Shown here piece after piece: positions 53,506-61,855 of a DNA stretch of 64,000 bases. The translations under genes and the position numbers were made by a program. This DNA is from Clostridiaceae bacterium BRH_c20a. GTDB taxonomy: Bacteria > Bacillota > Peptococcia > Peptococcales > BICA1-8. The notes under the pieces were generated by a model. It was not told the DNA's origin, did no database searches, and was given only the letters and a program-made list of their open reading frames with translations. Every line of letters begins with the position of its first letter. The first letter of the stretch is position 1. The DNA lies in NCBI GenBank assembly GCA_000961765.1, contig LADT01000002.1, positions 62,001 to 126,000 of the forward strand. The letters run 5' to 3'.

Positions 53506-53697
53506 CTAAAGTTGCCGAAGATTAATTTCCTTGCGAAATTTTTTAATTCTCTCAACAATTTCATCAGGGGTTTCCATGACAACAATTTTTTTACTGGATG
53601 TTAAAGTAATAACTGTATCTGGATTATCTTCAATAAATTCTATTAAATCACTGTTTAGATAAAATTCTTTGCCTTGAAAACGGGTAACTTTTATCAT
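53506..53697 (-). CDS. FlbD/SwrD-family flagellar protein
   Basis: A 63-residue protein with MIKVTRFQGKEFYLNSDLIEF at the start (about 21 residues, key residues Arg6, Gly9, Asn15), EDNPDTVITLTSSKK and a PDEIV helix. This matches the FlbD/SwrD family, which supports flagellar torque in Bacillus. It precedes motA in transcription by 29 bases. Confidence 0.85.
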   Translation of the reverse strand: MIKVTRFQGKEFYLNSDLIEFIEDNPDTVITLTSSKKIVVMETPDEIVERIKKFRKEINLRQL

Positions 53698-53721
53698 AAT
53701 CGCAACCCTCCCAATATTTGT

Positions 53722-53754
53722 AAAAACAGGAGGGGGGATACTATCCCCCTACTG
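53722..53754 (-). terminator. Terminator-like hairpin inside the fla/che operon
   Basis: Inner arms GGGGGAT/ATCCCCC with a three-base loop, extended by outer CAG/CTG pairing, followed by five T on the minus strand. It lies between flgE and flbD and could reduce transcription of the motor and chemotaxis genes relative to hook genes. Confidence 0.7.
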
Positions 53755-53762
53755 TGTACTTT

Positions 53763-55346
53763 TTATCTCTTTAGATTAACCAATTCTTGCAGCATTTCAT
53801 CTGAAGTAGTTATGATCCGGGAATTAGCTTGAAAACCCCTCTGGGTGATAATCATATCTACAAATTCTTGGGATAAATCAACATTAGACATTTCTAAGGT
53901 TTCCGGCTTTATCACACCACGACCTGCAGTACCAGGAGTACCTGGTTGAGGATCACCGGAGTTTTTAGAATCCTTAAAAAGTGTATTGCCCACTTTACTT
54001 AAACCGCCAGGATTTGCAAAAGTAGCAATTGCCACTTGGGCTAAAGCCAGGTTTTGACCATTGGAAAACGTCCCGACAATAGTACCTGTTGTATCTACAC
54101 TTATACCTTGCAGACTACCCGGTTCAAAGCCATTTTGCCCTAGAGCCAGTGCAGTAGTATCTTGAGCTAATTGAGTAAGCTGGGATAAATCAATATCTAT
54201 GTTGACATTTCTGCCCCCTGTAAATGATCTTTGAACGCTATTAATCATTTTCCCATCAACAATATTACCGGCTCCATCGAATTTAATGGTATGTCCAGAA
54301 GCTACTTTTTTATATCCATCGATGATATTTCCGCCTATTTCCTCTTGACCTTTGATAAAAACATCAGCAGCCCATGTGAATGGATTATCGGAAATCTTTC
54401 TTAATTGCACCTTCAATTCATGGGGATCACCGTTTTGGTCATAAACAGTGATTGGGGTAATGTGGCTAGGCACATTTACAGCCGTTGCAGTATCAAGTGT
54501 GACACTGCCCGTAAGCGTATTCAAATCATGATCGGTGGGAGATACTGCATTTATATTGAATATCTCCAGCTTCCCGGTAACCCTGTTAAATCTATAGGCA
54601 TCGCCAGGCTTATATGTATCATCATTATGGGTAATTGTGACAGTATTAGGGGTTGCAACATCATCAGTTAACTTAATATCATCCTGAAAAACCGGCCCTA
54701 ATTCAATAACATAAGGTGCGGCATTTGGATTGGCGGTTAAATTTGGCATATCCGCTGCTTGCCAACTTGGGAAAGTAGTAAGTACTGGATTTAAAGCACT
54801 TCTAGTATCTAAGTTCTTACCAATTTTCACATCTGTAGTGGCACCGGCTACGGAGTTATCAGTCCAGGCACTCAAATCAACAACTACCTCATTGCCCGGG
54901 GAAATATTTATCCCAGTCTGACCTAATTGCCGCACATAACCCATTACTTTCAGACCATTAGGCGTAACTAAAGTATTAGACTCATCAAAATCAAAATTGC
55001 CGGCTCTAGTATAAAATTTATTCGAACCTTCACCAACAACAAAGTAACCTTCACCTTCAATGGCCATATCCATTGTTTTCCCGGTAGACTGTGGTGAGCC
55101 TGGCGCATGAATGACATCAATGCTCCCTAAATTAACCCCTAATCCGATTTGGGTGGGATTTGTACCCCCTCTATCACCTTGGGGTGAGGATGCACCACGT
55201 ATAGTCTGATTTAACATTTCTTGAAAGGTAACACGACTCTTTTTATAACCAGGTGTGTTTACATTTGAAATATTATTACCAATGACATCCATCCTTGTTT
55301 GATGGACCTTTAAACCGGATACCCCGGCAAATAATGAACGCATCAT
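53763..55346 (-). CDS. flgE: Flagellar hook protein FlgE
   Basis: A 527-residue hook subunit. The N-terminus MMRSLFAGVSGLKVHQTRMD with NNISNVNTPGYKKSR and the C-terminus ETLEMSNVDLSQEFVDMI with QRGFQANSRII are the rod/hook family ends. The variable middle forms the outer hook domains. The ATG at 55346 is taken because GGAGG lies ten bases upstream. It follows a TIGR02530-type gene after a short hairpin. Confidence 0.95.
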   Translation of the reverse strand: MMRSLFAGVSGLKVHQTRMDVIGNNISNVNTPGYKKSRVTFQEMLNQTIRGASSPQGDRGGTNPTQIGLGVNLGSIDVIHAPGSPQSTGKTMDMAIEGEGYFVVGEGSNKFYTRAGNFDFDESNTLVTPNGLKVMGYVRQLGQTGINISPGNEVVVDLSAWTDNSVAGATTDVKIGKNLDTRSALNPVLTTFPSWQAADMPNLTANPNAAPYVIELGPVFQDDIKLTDDVATPNTVTITHNDDTYKPGDAYRFNRVTGKLEIFNINAVSPTDHDLNTLTGSVTLDTATAVNVPSHITPITVYDQNGDPHELKVQLRKISDNPFTWAADVFIKGQEEIGGNIIDGYKKVASGHTIKFDGAGNIVDGKMINSVQRSFTGGRNVNIDIDLSQLTQLAQDTTALALGQNGFEPGSLQGISVDTTGTIVGTFSNGQNLALAQVAIATFANPGGLSKVGNTLFKDSKNSGDPQPGTPGTAGRGVIKPETLEMSNVDLSQEFVDMIITQRGFQANSRIITTSDEMLQELVNLKR

Positions 55347-55398
55347 AATTAGTTGACCTCCTCTAAAATTATTAACCGCATCTATCAATCAGCGGAAT

Positions 55399-55423
55399 GG
55401 GCTTCCTCAAAGAGGTCCAGCCC
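55399..55423 (-). other. Short hairpin between the TIGR02530-type gene and flgE
   Basis: GGGCT/AGCCC outer and CCTC/GAGG inner pairs with small internal bulges. No T-tract follows, so it is more likely a processing or stability element than a terminator. Confidence 0.4.
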
Positions 55424-55812
55424 TAAATAATAACTGCACTATCAATATTGGTAAAAACATTATCTTTCATGCTTTCTCCATCTACAGCAGTTATGACAGT
55501 TTTATTTTTTACACTTACAACAAAAGCTAGGTCATCCATTAAAATCAAGGATTCTTTAGCACCTTTTTCGGCTGCTTTATTAACTGCGACATTTAGCTTT
55601 TTTAAAGACTCCTGGTTCAACTCAATGTTTCGTAAGGATAGCCGTTCTTGAGCGTGTTTGGAAAACTTTATGTCTTGGGTTTTAACCAATTGTTTATCAA
55701 AAATTTCCTGGAAGTTACTACCTGCCTGCTTATTGGACAGTTTGCCTTTAGTTGTTTCTAGCGGTTGCCCTATTGGTCTAATGGGTTGCTGAATAAAAAA
55801 TTTATCATTCAT
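55423..55812 (-). CDS. TIGR02530-type flagellar operon protein
   Basis: A 129-residue cytosolic protein matching the small family found between flgD and flgE. The N-terminus is MNDKFFIQQPIRPIG. The conserved core is KFSKHAQERLSLRNIEL, VNKAAEKGAKESLILMDD and a VVSVKNKTVITAVD strand. The function is not established. The ATG at 55812 follows CAGGTGAAG and overlaps the end of flgD by eight bases. Confidence 0.85.
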   Translation of the reverse strand: MNDKFFIQQPIRPIGQPLETTKGKLSNKQAGSNFQEIFDKQLVKTQDIKFSKHAQERLSLRNIELNQESLKKLNVAVNKAAEKGAKESLILMDDLAFVVSVKNKTVITAVDGESMKDNVFTNIDSAVII

Positions 55813-56302
55813 TTTCTTCACCTGTATTACTATCGGCATTTTCAACTGGAGCAATTGGATTACCTATCTCAGTAATATCACTAATCTTTACTTCTTTACC
55901 GTTTATTAAAGCTATTGGTCCTTTATCGGTGAATCGCACCTTTTCAACAATTCCATTAACACTTTCACCATCAGCATCCTGACCTATTATCTCCTTGCCT
56001 ATTAAACTTAAGCCACCAAGGGTAGATTGCCAGGAGCTAAAACTTGATAGTAGTTCATATTGAGATACTAAAAGACTTTCTATTCCATTTTCAAAAGTTT
56101 TGTTCAGATTCTGCATTTGCTCCAATGTGGAAAACTGGGCAGTTTGAGCTATAAATTCTTTGTCCTGCATAGGATTTAAGGGATCCTGGTACTTAAGCTG
56201 AGTTACTAAGAGTTTCAAAAAATCATCTTTATCAAGAGTCTGGTTATCCTTTTTCTGAATCTGACTTTGGGAATTACCACTGCTTATCCCTTCTAAATTC
56301 AT
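55805..56302 (-). CDS. flgD: Flagellar hook assembly (cap) protein FlgD
   Basis: A 165-residue protein with the conserved N-terminal LDKDDFLKLLVTQLKYQDP (about 21-39), MQDKEFIAQTAQFSTLEQM and a small C-terminal domain (about 90-155, GKEIIGQDADG). It is shorter than the enterobacterial form, as in other Firmicutes. The ATG at 56302 has AAGGAG upstream. It lies 16 bases after fliK. Confidence 0.92.
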   Translation of the reverse strand: MNLEGISSGNSQSQIQKKDNQTLDKDDFLKLLVTQLKYQDPLNPMQDKEFIAQTAQFSTLEQMQNLNKTFENGIESLLVSQYELLSSFSSWQSTLGGLSLIGKEIIGQDADGESVNGIVEKVRFTDKGPIALINGKEVKISDITEIGNPIAPVENADSNTGEENE

Positions 56303-56318
56303 TTTTTTGGTCTCCTTT

Positions 56319-57767
56319 CTAGGCAAATAATTCCAGGCCATTTAGCATCCTTTTGTCTTGCCTAATAATCTCCGCTTTACTATATTCATCTATTTCTATT
56401 TCCTTTTTCCTGTTATGTGAAAATCGCAATTTACTCTGAGTACCATTTTTAGGATTATTAAACGGGTTATGGTTTTGTCCCATAAATTGGTTAAAACTGG
56501 TGTCAGTACCTACCTCTACATCAATACTAGTACATTTAATACCTTGATTTGCTAGATTCTGTTTTAAATGACCTAGATTTTGCTCCACCATTTCCCGCGC
56601 TCGAACATTTTCGGTAAGTATTTTTACACTTACTTGTCCATCCTGAGCCAATAATTGTAAAGTAATTTTTCCTAATTCTGCTGGCTTTAGCCTTAAATTT
56701 AGTTCTGATGAGCCCGTTAATTTATTAAATTTAACTCTTTCGCCTATCTGCTTCATTATAAACTCCGGCAATTCTTTTGGGGAAACAATTGGTTCTTGCA
56801 AAAACTTTGACTTTTCACCTTCAATAACAGGTTCAAATAGTTGTCCATTTGTTAGAGAAAAATGGGAATTGGATCCTTTGGACAAAAAAGAGCTTGTAGT
56901 GTTTTCACTTTTAGGTTGTTTTACGTCTTTGTCCTGTAAAGTTAGTAAATTCTCTTCTTGTTCTAGTAGAATGGAAGCTTTAATAGGTTCCTTCAGAACA
57001 TTCTCAACGCTTTCTTTTTTACCCCGTTTTACTTCCTTACCCTGGATGCTTGGCAAATTCACATTTTGTTCTAAAATAATGGGAGCTTTAATAGGTTCCT
57101 TCAGAGCATTCTCAACCCTTTCTTTTTTAGCATCCAAAAGATTTTGTATCTCCTTGCTTTTCTCTATTAAAGAAGTCTCCATAATATTTGCAGGACTAGC
57201 CTTGTTTTCTGAGCCATTAAATTGAACCTTAGTATCCTGACCTTCGGCTTCAGAAATTAGATTTGGCCCTTTGTTAACTTTAAATATTTTCAGGGAATTT
57301 TGCAAAAAAGCATTTCCTTTAAGCTCTTGATGGTTAGATTTGCCTTGATTTAAAAGGGGGTTTCCTTCTAAAATAGGAGATCCTGCTTGTCCTAGATTAG
57401 TATTCTGTTCAATTAGTGGACTAGTTGTATTACTAGACAAGTCTGCAATAAACTGATAAATTTCTGCGGCTTCCAATCTCTCACCATCTTCAGTTAAGAA
57501 GATTAATTCTTTTCCGTTATTTAACCTATCCTGAGGAAGACTGGGATTTAAAGTTGAGCATTTTGAATTAGCAGAAAGATCCACTCCAATCTGGTTTAAC
57601 ATATCTTTTGAAAAGTTTGAGCTTAAAATGGTTTCTGAAGAAAGAATTTGACTCAGAGCTTGTAAAAAACCGGAATCCTTCTCTGACAATAACTTTTCGG
57701 TTTTACTAAGCATGCCATCGCCTCTTTTTTGAGAAGCCAGTGAACTTAATAACTGCATCATTTCCAT
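56319..57767 (-). CDS. fliK: Flagellar hook-length control protein FliK
   Basis: A 482-residue protein with a long low-complexity N-terminal two thirds and a conserved C-terminal domain (about 335-430). The family core reads LNLRLKPAELGKITLQL, VSVKILTENVRAREMVEQNL and LANQGIKCTSIDVEVG. The variable region contains two 36-residue tandem copies starting VENALKEPIKAPIILEQ and VENVLKEPIKASILLEQ. FliK measures hook length and switches export specificity through FlhB. Confidence 0.92.
   Translation of the reverse strand: MEMMQLLSSLASQKRGDGMLSKTEKLLSEKDSGFLQALSQILSSETILSSNFSKDMLNQIGVDLSANSKCSTLNPSLPQDRLNNGKELIFLTEDGERLEAAEIYQFIADLSSNTTSPLIEQNTNLGQAGSPILEGNPLLNQGKSNHQELKGNAFLQNSLKIFKVNKGPNLISEAEGQDTKVQFNGSENKASPANIMETSLIEKSKEIQNLLDAKKERVENALKEPIKAPIILEQNVNLPSIQGKEVKRGKKESVENVLKEPIKASILLEQEENLLTLQDKDVKQPKSENTTSSFLSKGSNSHFSLTNGQLFEPVIEGEKSKFLQEPIVSPKELPEFIMKQIGERVKFNKLTGSSELNLRLKPAELGKITLQLLAQDGQVSVKILTENVRAREMVEQNLGHLKQNLANQGIKCTSIDVEVGTDTSFNQFMGQNHNPFNNPKNGTQSKLRFSHNRKKEIEIDEYSKAEIIRQDKRMLNGLELFA
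56920..57128 (-). repeat. 108-base tandem duplication in fliK
   Basis: Two adjacent diverged copies offset by exactly 108 bases; for example TTGTTCT at 56958 and 57066, and TTTCTTTTTT at 57011 and 57119. The frame is kept, giving a 36-residue repeat. Confidence 0.85.
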
Positions 57768-57802
57768 ACATTCACCCCCTTTCAGTAAATTAAAATGCCT
57801 TA

Positions 57803-58345
57803 CTAATTAATATCGGTTAAAAGTCTGGTTAATTTAGCAACTCTTAGAGGTTCTAATTCTGCTAAGATTTTAGCAGCAATATTAGCATCTAATTTGACTA
57901 AAATATCTAGAATAATTTCATCATCCAAATTATCAAAAATTGGGGCAATTTCTTTTGGTTTCATCTGACTGTAATACTCACCCATTTTTGCAGAGCTTAC
58001 TTCTTTTTCTTCTATAATCTTAATTTGGTTTTCTAATTTTGAAATTTGATTATTATATTCTGCAATTTCTTCTTGATACTTCATTTCTGTTGTCTTAAAA
58101 TTAGCTAACTGGCTCTCTAATTCTTGTATTTTTTCTTTTAAAGCTTTATTTTCGTCTTCTAATGGGGATATTTCCACACTAACCCCCTCATCTACAACTG
58201 CAAATTTACCTCCGATTATTGGAAGATCAGCTAGAACCGATGTTAAGTTTAGCAATCCTGCAGCATGGGATCCCCATAATGCACCAATTAATGCAAATAT
58301 TATACATATAATTACTATGTTAATAGGTATCTTAGGAACGCTCAC
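57803..58345 (-). CDS. MotE/YlxF-like membrane protein
   Basis: A 180-residue protein with an N-terminal membrane helix (about 7-33) and a long coiled coil (about 60-120). The C-terminal MgtE-N-like helical part has MKPKEIAPIFDNLDDEIILDIL and MDANIAAKIL-type repeats. It corresponds in place and layout to YlxF of Bacillus, between fliJ and fliK. MotE proteins act as stator or assembly chaperones in some bacteria; the role here is inferred. Confidence 0.8.
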   Translation of the reverse strand: MSVPKIPINIVIICIIFALIGALWGSHAAGLLNLTSVLADLPIIGGKFAVVDEGVSVEISPLEDENKALKEKIQELESQLANFKTTEMKYQEEIAEYNNQISKLENQIKIIEEKEVSSAKMGEYYSQMKPKEIAPIFDNLDDEIILDILVKLDANIAAKILAELEPLRVAKLTRLLTDIN

Positions 58346-58798
58346 TTATAATCCCCCTGCAGAAGTATAAAATAATTTAGTAGCTATTTCATCCAATTCT
58401 TTTTGCATACTTTTCTGTTCTTCAAACAAATGACTAGAATGCTGATTTTCCTTTAGTCGTTCTAAAACTTTTCTCCTTTTCATAATTTCATGCAACTTTT
58501 CTCGGGATTTTTCTACCTTCTCTTCTAACAAAATTACTTGCCTTTGCATATTTTCAACTTCTTCTTTAAGATACTGACAGTATTGGTGATTAGAAATTAG
58601 CTTATGGATGGATATTTTTCCTTTCTGGTCTTCCACTAAAGAACGCAGGGCATAGGTTTGCTTATGGGAGCATATAAGAAGCTGCTTCTGACCATCTTTA
58701 AGTTCCATAAGGCAGAGAGATAAGTTTTTTTTCGCGTCTTCTTCTTGATGAATAGCAATGTCTAATAATATCTCTAAACGAAAAGTGAATTTGCCCAT
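58346..58798 (-). CDS. fliJ: Flagellar export chaperone FliJ
   Basis: A 150-residue protein that is almost entirely coiled coil, beginning FTFRLEILLDIAIHQEEDAKK, the usual FliJ start. It couples the FliI ATPase to the export gate. It lies 20 bases after fliI and directly abuts the motE-like gene. Confidence 0.9.
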   Translation of the reverse strand: MGKFTFRLEILLDIAIHQEEDAKKNLSLCLMELKDGQKQLLICSHKQTYALRSLVEDQKGKISIHKLISNHQYCQYLKEEVENMQRQVILLEEKVEKSREKLHEIMKRRKVLERLKENQHSSHLFEEQKSMQKELDEIATKLFYTSAGGL

Positions 58799-58818
58799 TT
58801 ATCATTCCAACCTTTATT

Positions 58819-60129
58819 TTATAATCCAATATCCTTACATAGCAACTCTAAACTTTGTTCTGCTTGGGAGAACAGAATTTTTTCATCCACTTTCTGACTA
58901 AGAAAACGGTTAAAATCTTCAATCCTGGAAAGGGCTAAGTCTATTTGGCTATTTGTTCCATTAACATATGCACCTACATCTATTAAATCCTTTGCTTCAT
59001 AATATACAGCTAATAATTTGCGAAATTTCGTTGAATTTCCATAATGATCTTCAGAAGTAATATTTGGCATTACCCTGCTTATACTATTCAAGACATCTAT
59101 GGCAGGATAATGATTTAACGCCGCTAGTTTTCTAGATAAAACAATATGCCCATCTAGTATACCCCGTACAGCATCTGCTATGGGTTCGTTCATATCATCA
59201 CCATCAACTAGAACTGTATATAATGCAGTTATTGCACCTTTATCAGATGTACCTGACCTTTCTAATAATTTTGGCAAAGTAGCAAAAACAGATGGTGTAT
59301 AACCTCTTGTAGCGGGAGGTTCTCCAATAGCTAATCCCACTTCCCTAAGTGCCATAGCAAACCGTGTTACTGAATCCATCATCAATAAAACATTCTGTCC
59401 TTGGTCACGGAAATATTCAGCAATTGCCGTAGCTACATATGCACCTTTTATTCTGTAAAGGGCGGGTTGATCTGAGGAAGCCACAATAACGACGGAGCGT
59501 TTTAAACCTTCTTGACCTAAGTCAAGTTCTAAAAACTCCCTAACTTCTCGACCTCTCTCACCAATTAATGCAATTACATTAATATCAGCTTTAGTATTTC
59601 TCGCTATCATTCCTAAAAGAGTACTTTTACCTACACCACTACCGGCGAAAATCCCCATTCTCTGCCCTACTCCACAAGTAACTAAACCATCTAAAGCTTT
59701 TACACCTAACTCTAAGGGTTGTATTATTCTTTGCCGTTCTAAAGGATGGGGCGGTTTTTTTTCTAATGGATAACCAATGCCTTCAATCTTTCCCAAACTA
59801 TCTAATGGCTCTCCTAGCCCATCTAATACTCTGCCAATAAGATTAGAGCCAACCTTTACTTTCAAGGAATGACCAGATGCAATTACTTCAGATCCGGGTC
59901 TTATTCCTTGAAAATTTCCTAGAGGCATAAGTAAAGTCTTTTTATCTTTAAAACCTACCACTTCTGCCGGAATAAACAGTTTTCCTAACCTTATATAACA
60001 TAATTCCCCAATTGAAGTCCTGGGACCATAAGCGTGGATTATATAACCGATAATTTCTGCAACAAAGCCTTTCATTGTTTCTAGAGAAGCTTCCTTAAGA
60101 ACAGAATAGTATTTGTCTAAATTAACCAT
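58819..60129 (-). CDS. fliI: Flagellum-specific ATPase FliI
   Basis: A 436-residue F1-beta-like export ATPase. The Walker A FAGSGVGKSTLLGMI (about 160-174), ALIGERGREVREF, Walker B VLLMMDSVTRFAMA (about 240-253) and EPPATRGYTPSVFA are intact. It energises flagellar export together with FliH and FliJ. Confidence 0.97.
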   Translation of the reverse strand: MVNLDKYYSVLKEASLETMKGFVAEIIGYIIHAYGPRTSIGELCYIRLGKLFIPAEVVGFKDKKTLLMPLGNFQGIRPGSEVIASGHSLKVKVGSNLIGRVLDGLGEPLDSLGKIEGIGYPLEKKPPHPLERQRIIQPLELGVKALDGLVTCGVGQRMGIFAGSGVGKSTLLGMIARNTKADINVIALIGERGREVREFLELDLGQEGLKRSVVIVASSDQPALYRIKGAYVATAIAEYFRDQGQNVLLMMDSVTRFAMALREVGLAIGEPPATRGYTPSVFATLPKLLERSGTSDKGAITALYTVLVDGDDMNEPIADAVRGILDGHIVLSRKLAALNHYPAIDVLNSISRVMPNITSEDHYGNSTKFRKLLAVYYEAKDLIDVGAYVNGTNSQIDLALSRIEDFNRFLSQKVDEKILFSQAEQSLELLCKDIGL

Positions 60130-60847
60130 GATTTTCCACTTCCCGAAGAACTTCTTTAAGTTTTTCTAGTTGATCATTAATTTTTGCTGTTACAATCCCT
60201 GTTTCCGAAACAACAATACAATCCCCTTTATTTAAAGTACAATCGGATTCTAAATTTAGAAGTCCTTGATTCAAAATTGATTTAAGCTCCCCTTCTTTAT
60301 GTCGCATTTGTTCATAATCAGCAGTACTTAATTTTACCGTTACCTGCGTAGAATCTTGTACTATTCTTAGTAAATCTTCAATAATATTTTGGGTGATTTC
60401 CGGCTTATTCTCTAATTGGCTCCTGACTATTTTTTCTGCTAACTTTAGGGAGAAATCAATTATTTCTCCTTCCATTCGGGCTAAAATATTTTTCCTTTCA
60501 TTATATGCCTTCTGCACAATAATGTTGGCTTGACTTTTTAAGCCTTCTACCTCGGTTTGCCCTATTTCTTTTCCTGCCTCTAAACCTTCTTGGTAAGCCT
60601 TGGCTTTTATTTCGTCAGCTTCCTCATTAGCAGATTCAAGAATTTCTTTGGCTTCACAATTAGCCGCAAAAATTATTTTTTCTGACTTAGCCTTTGCCTC
60701 ATTAATTAAGTCCTCTACCATTAATTTTGCTTCCTGATAGAGCATATCCACGTTTTCTTTTGTTAAACCATCTTTAGAGGAGTCCTGGGGGTCAGCTTTT
60801 TCATCACAAATCACTATTAAATGGTTAGCTTTGATAATTTTAGACAA
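60122..60847 (-). CDS. fliH: Flagellar export stator FliH
   Basis: A 241-residue protein with a helical Glu/Ala-rich N-terminal part resembling ATP synthase b subunit (KAKAYQEGLEAGKEIG). The C-terminal domain resembles delta subunit (about 140-235). It regulates FliI. It overlaps both fliG and fliI by eight bases. Confidence 0.9.
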   Translation of the reverse strand: MSKIIKANHLIVICDEKADPQDSSKDGLTKENVDMLYQEAKLMVEDLINEAKAKSEKIIFAANCEAKEILESANEEADEIKAKAYQEGLEAGKEIGQTEVEGLKSQANIIVQKAYNERKNILARMEGEIIDFSLKLAEKIVRSQLENKPEITQNIIEDLLRIVQDSTQVTVKLSTADYEQMRHKEGELKSILNQGLLNLESDCTLNKGDCIVVSETGIVTAKINDQLEKLKEVLREVENHG

Positions 60848-61850
60848 TTAATTCATCCCCCCCGCCTCTAGAGATGACTATTTCGCCGGACTCTTCTAAT
60901 CGTCTAATAACACCAACTATCCTTTGTTGTGCTTCTTCTACATCTCTTAAGCGAACTGGTCCCATAAATTCTAGTTCTTCCTCAATTAATTCAGCTGCTC
61001 GTTTAGACATATTCTTTTTAACTTTGTTCTTAACATCCTCGCTAGAGCCTTTAAGGGCTAAAGCTAAATCCTTCTGATCTACTTCTCGTAAAACCTGCTG
61101 TATTGAGCGATCATCGAGATGAACAATATCTTCAAAGACAAACATTAATTTTTTTATCTCCTCAGCCAGGTCCGGATCTTGGACTTCTAAGGTTTCCAAA
61201 ATTGTTTTTTCTGTGGTCCTGTCAACCCTATTCAGGATTTGGACAACAGTTGCTATACCACCGGCAATACTAAAATCATGGGTAACTAAATTGCTGAATT
61301 TTTTCTCCAATACTGCTTCAACCTCTTTAATAATTTCGGGAGATGTTCTATCTAAAATAGCAATTCTCCTTGCAACCTCTGATTGCAATTCGGCGGGTAA
61401 GGAAGAAATGACGACCGCTGACTGTTCGGAGTCGAGGTACGCCATAATTAAGGCTATCGTCTGCGGATGTTCTCCCTGAATAAAGCTTAATAATTGCGAA
61501 GGGTCTGCCTTTCTTATAAAATCAAAAGGCCGCACTTGTAAAGAGGAGGTAAGTCTATTAATAATATTTAACGCCTTTTGATTTCCTAAGGCTTTTTCTA
61601 ATACTTCTTTGGCATAATCAATGCCGCCTTTTGCTATGTATTCGTTAGCCATGTATAGTTGATAAAACTCATCGAAAACTTTTTCTCTTTGCTCACTAGG
61701 AATTTTACGTATATTAGCAATTTCTAAAGTTATTTGTTCTATTTCCTCGTCATTAAAATGCTTCATAATCTGAGCGGAACGCTCCGGTCCTAAGCCAATA
61801 AGCAGCATGGCAGCTTTTTGTCGTCCTGTTGTTTTTTCAACACGAGCCAA
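60840..61850 (-). CDS. fliG: Flagellar motor switch protein FliG
   Basis: A 336-residue C-ring protein. Motifs are KAAMLLIGLGPERSAQIMKHF (about 12-32), EHPQTIALIMAYLDSEQSA (about 125-143) and the C-terminal torque helix region FVFEDIVHLDDRSIQQVLREVD. The start is placed at TTG 61850, which gives MARVEKTTGRQ and standard length with GAGGTGA upstream. The upstream ATG at 61880 lies inside fliF. Confidence 0.95.
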   Translation of the reverse strand: MARVEKTTGRQKAAMLLIGLGPERSAQIMKHFNDEEIEQITLEIANIRKIPSEQREKVFDEFYQLYMANEYIAKGGIDYAKEVLEKALGNQKALNIINRLTSSLQVRPFDFIRKADPSQLLSFIQGEHPQTIALIMAYLDSEQSAVVISSLPAELQSEVARRIAILDRTSPEIIKEVEAVLEKKFSNLVTHDFSIAGGIATVVQILNRVDRTTEKTILETLEVQDPDLAEEIKKLMFVFEDIVHLDDRSIQQVLREVDQKDLALALKGSSEDVKNKVKKNMSKRAAELIEEELEFMGPVRLRDVEEAQQRIVGVIRRLEESGEIVISRGGGDELIV

Positions 61851-61855
61851 ACTAA

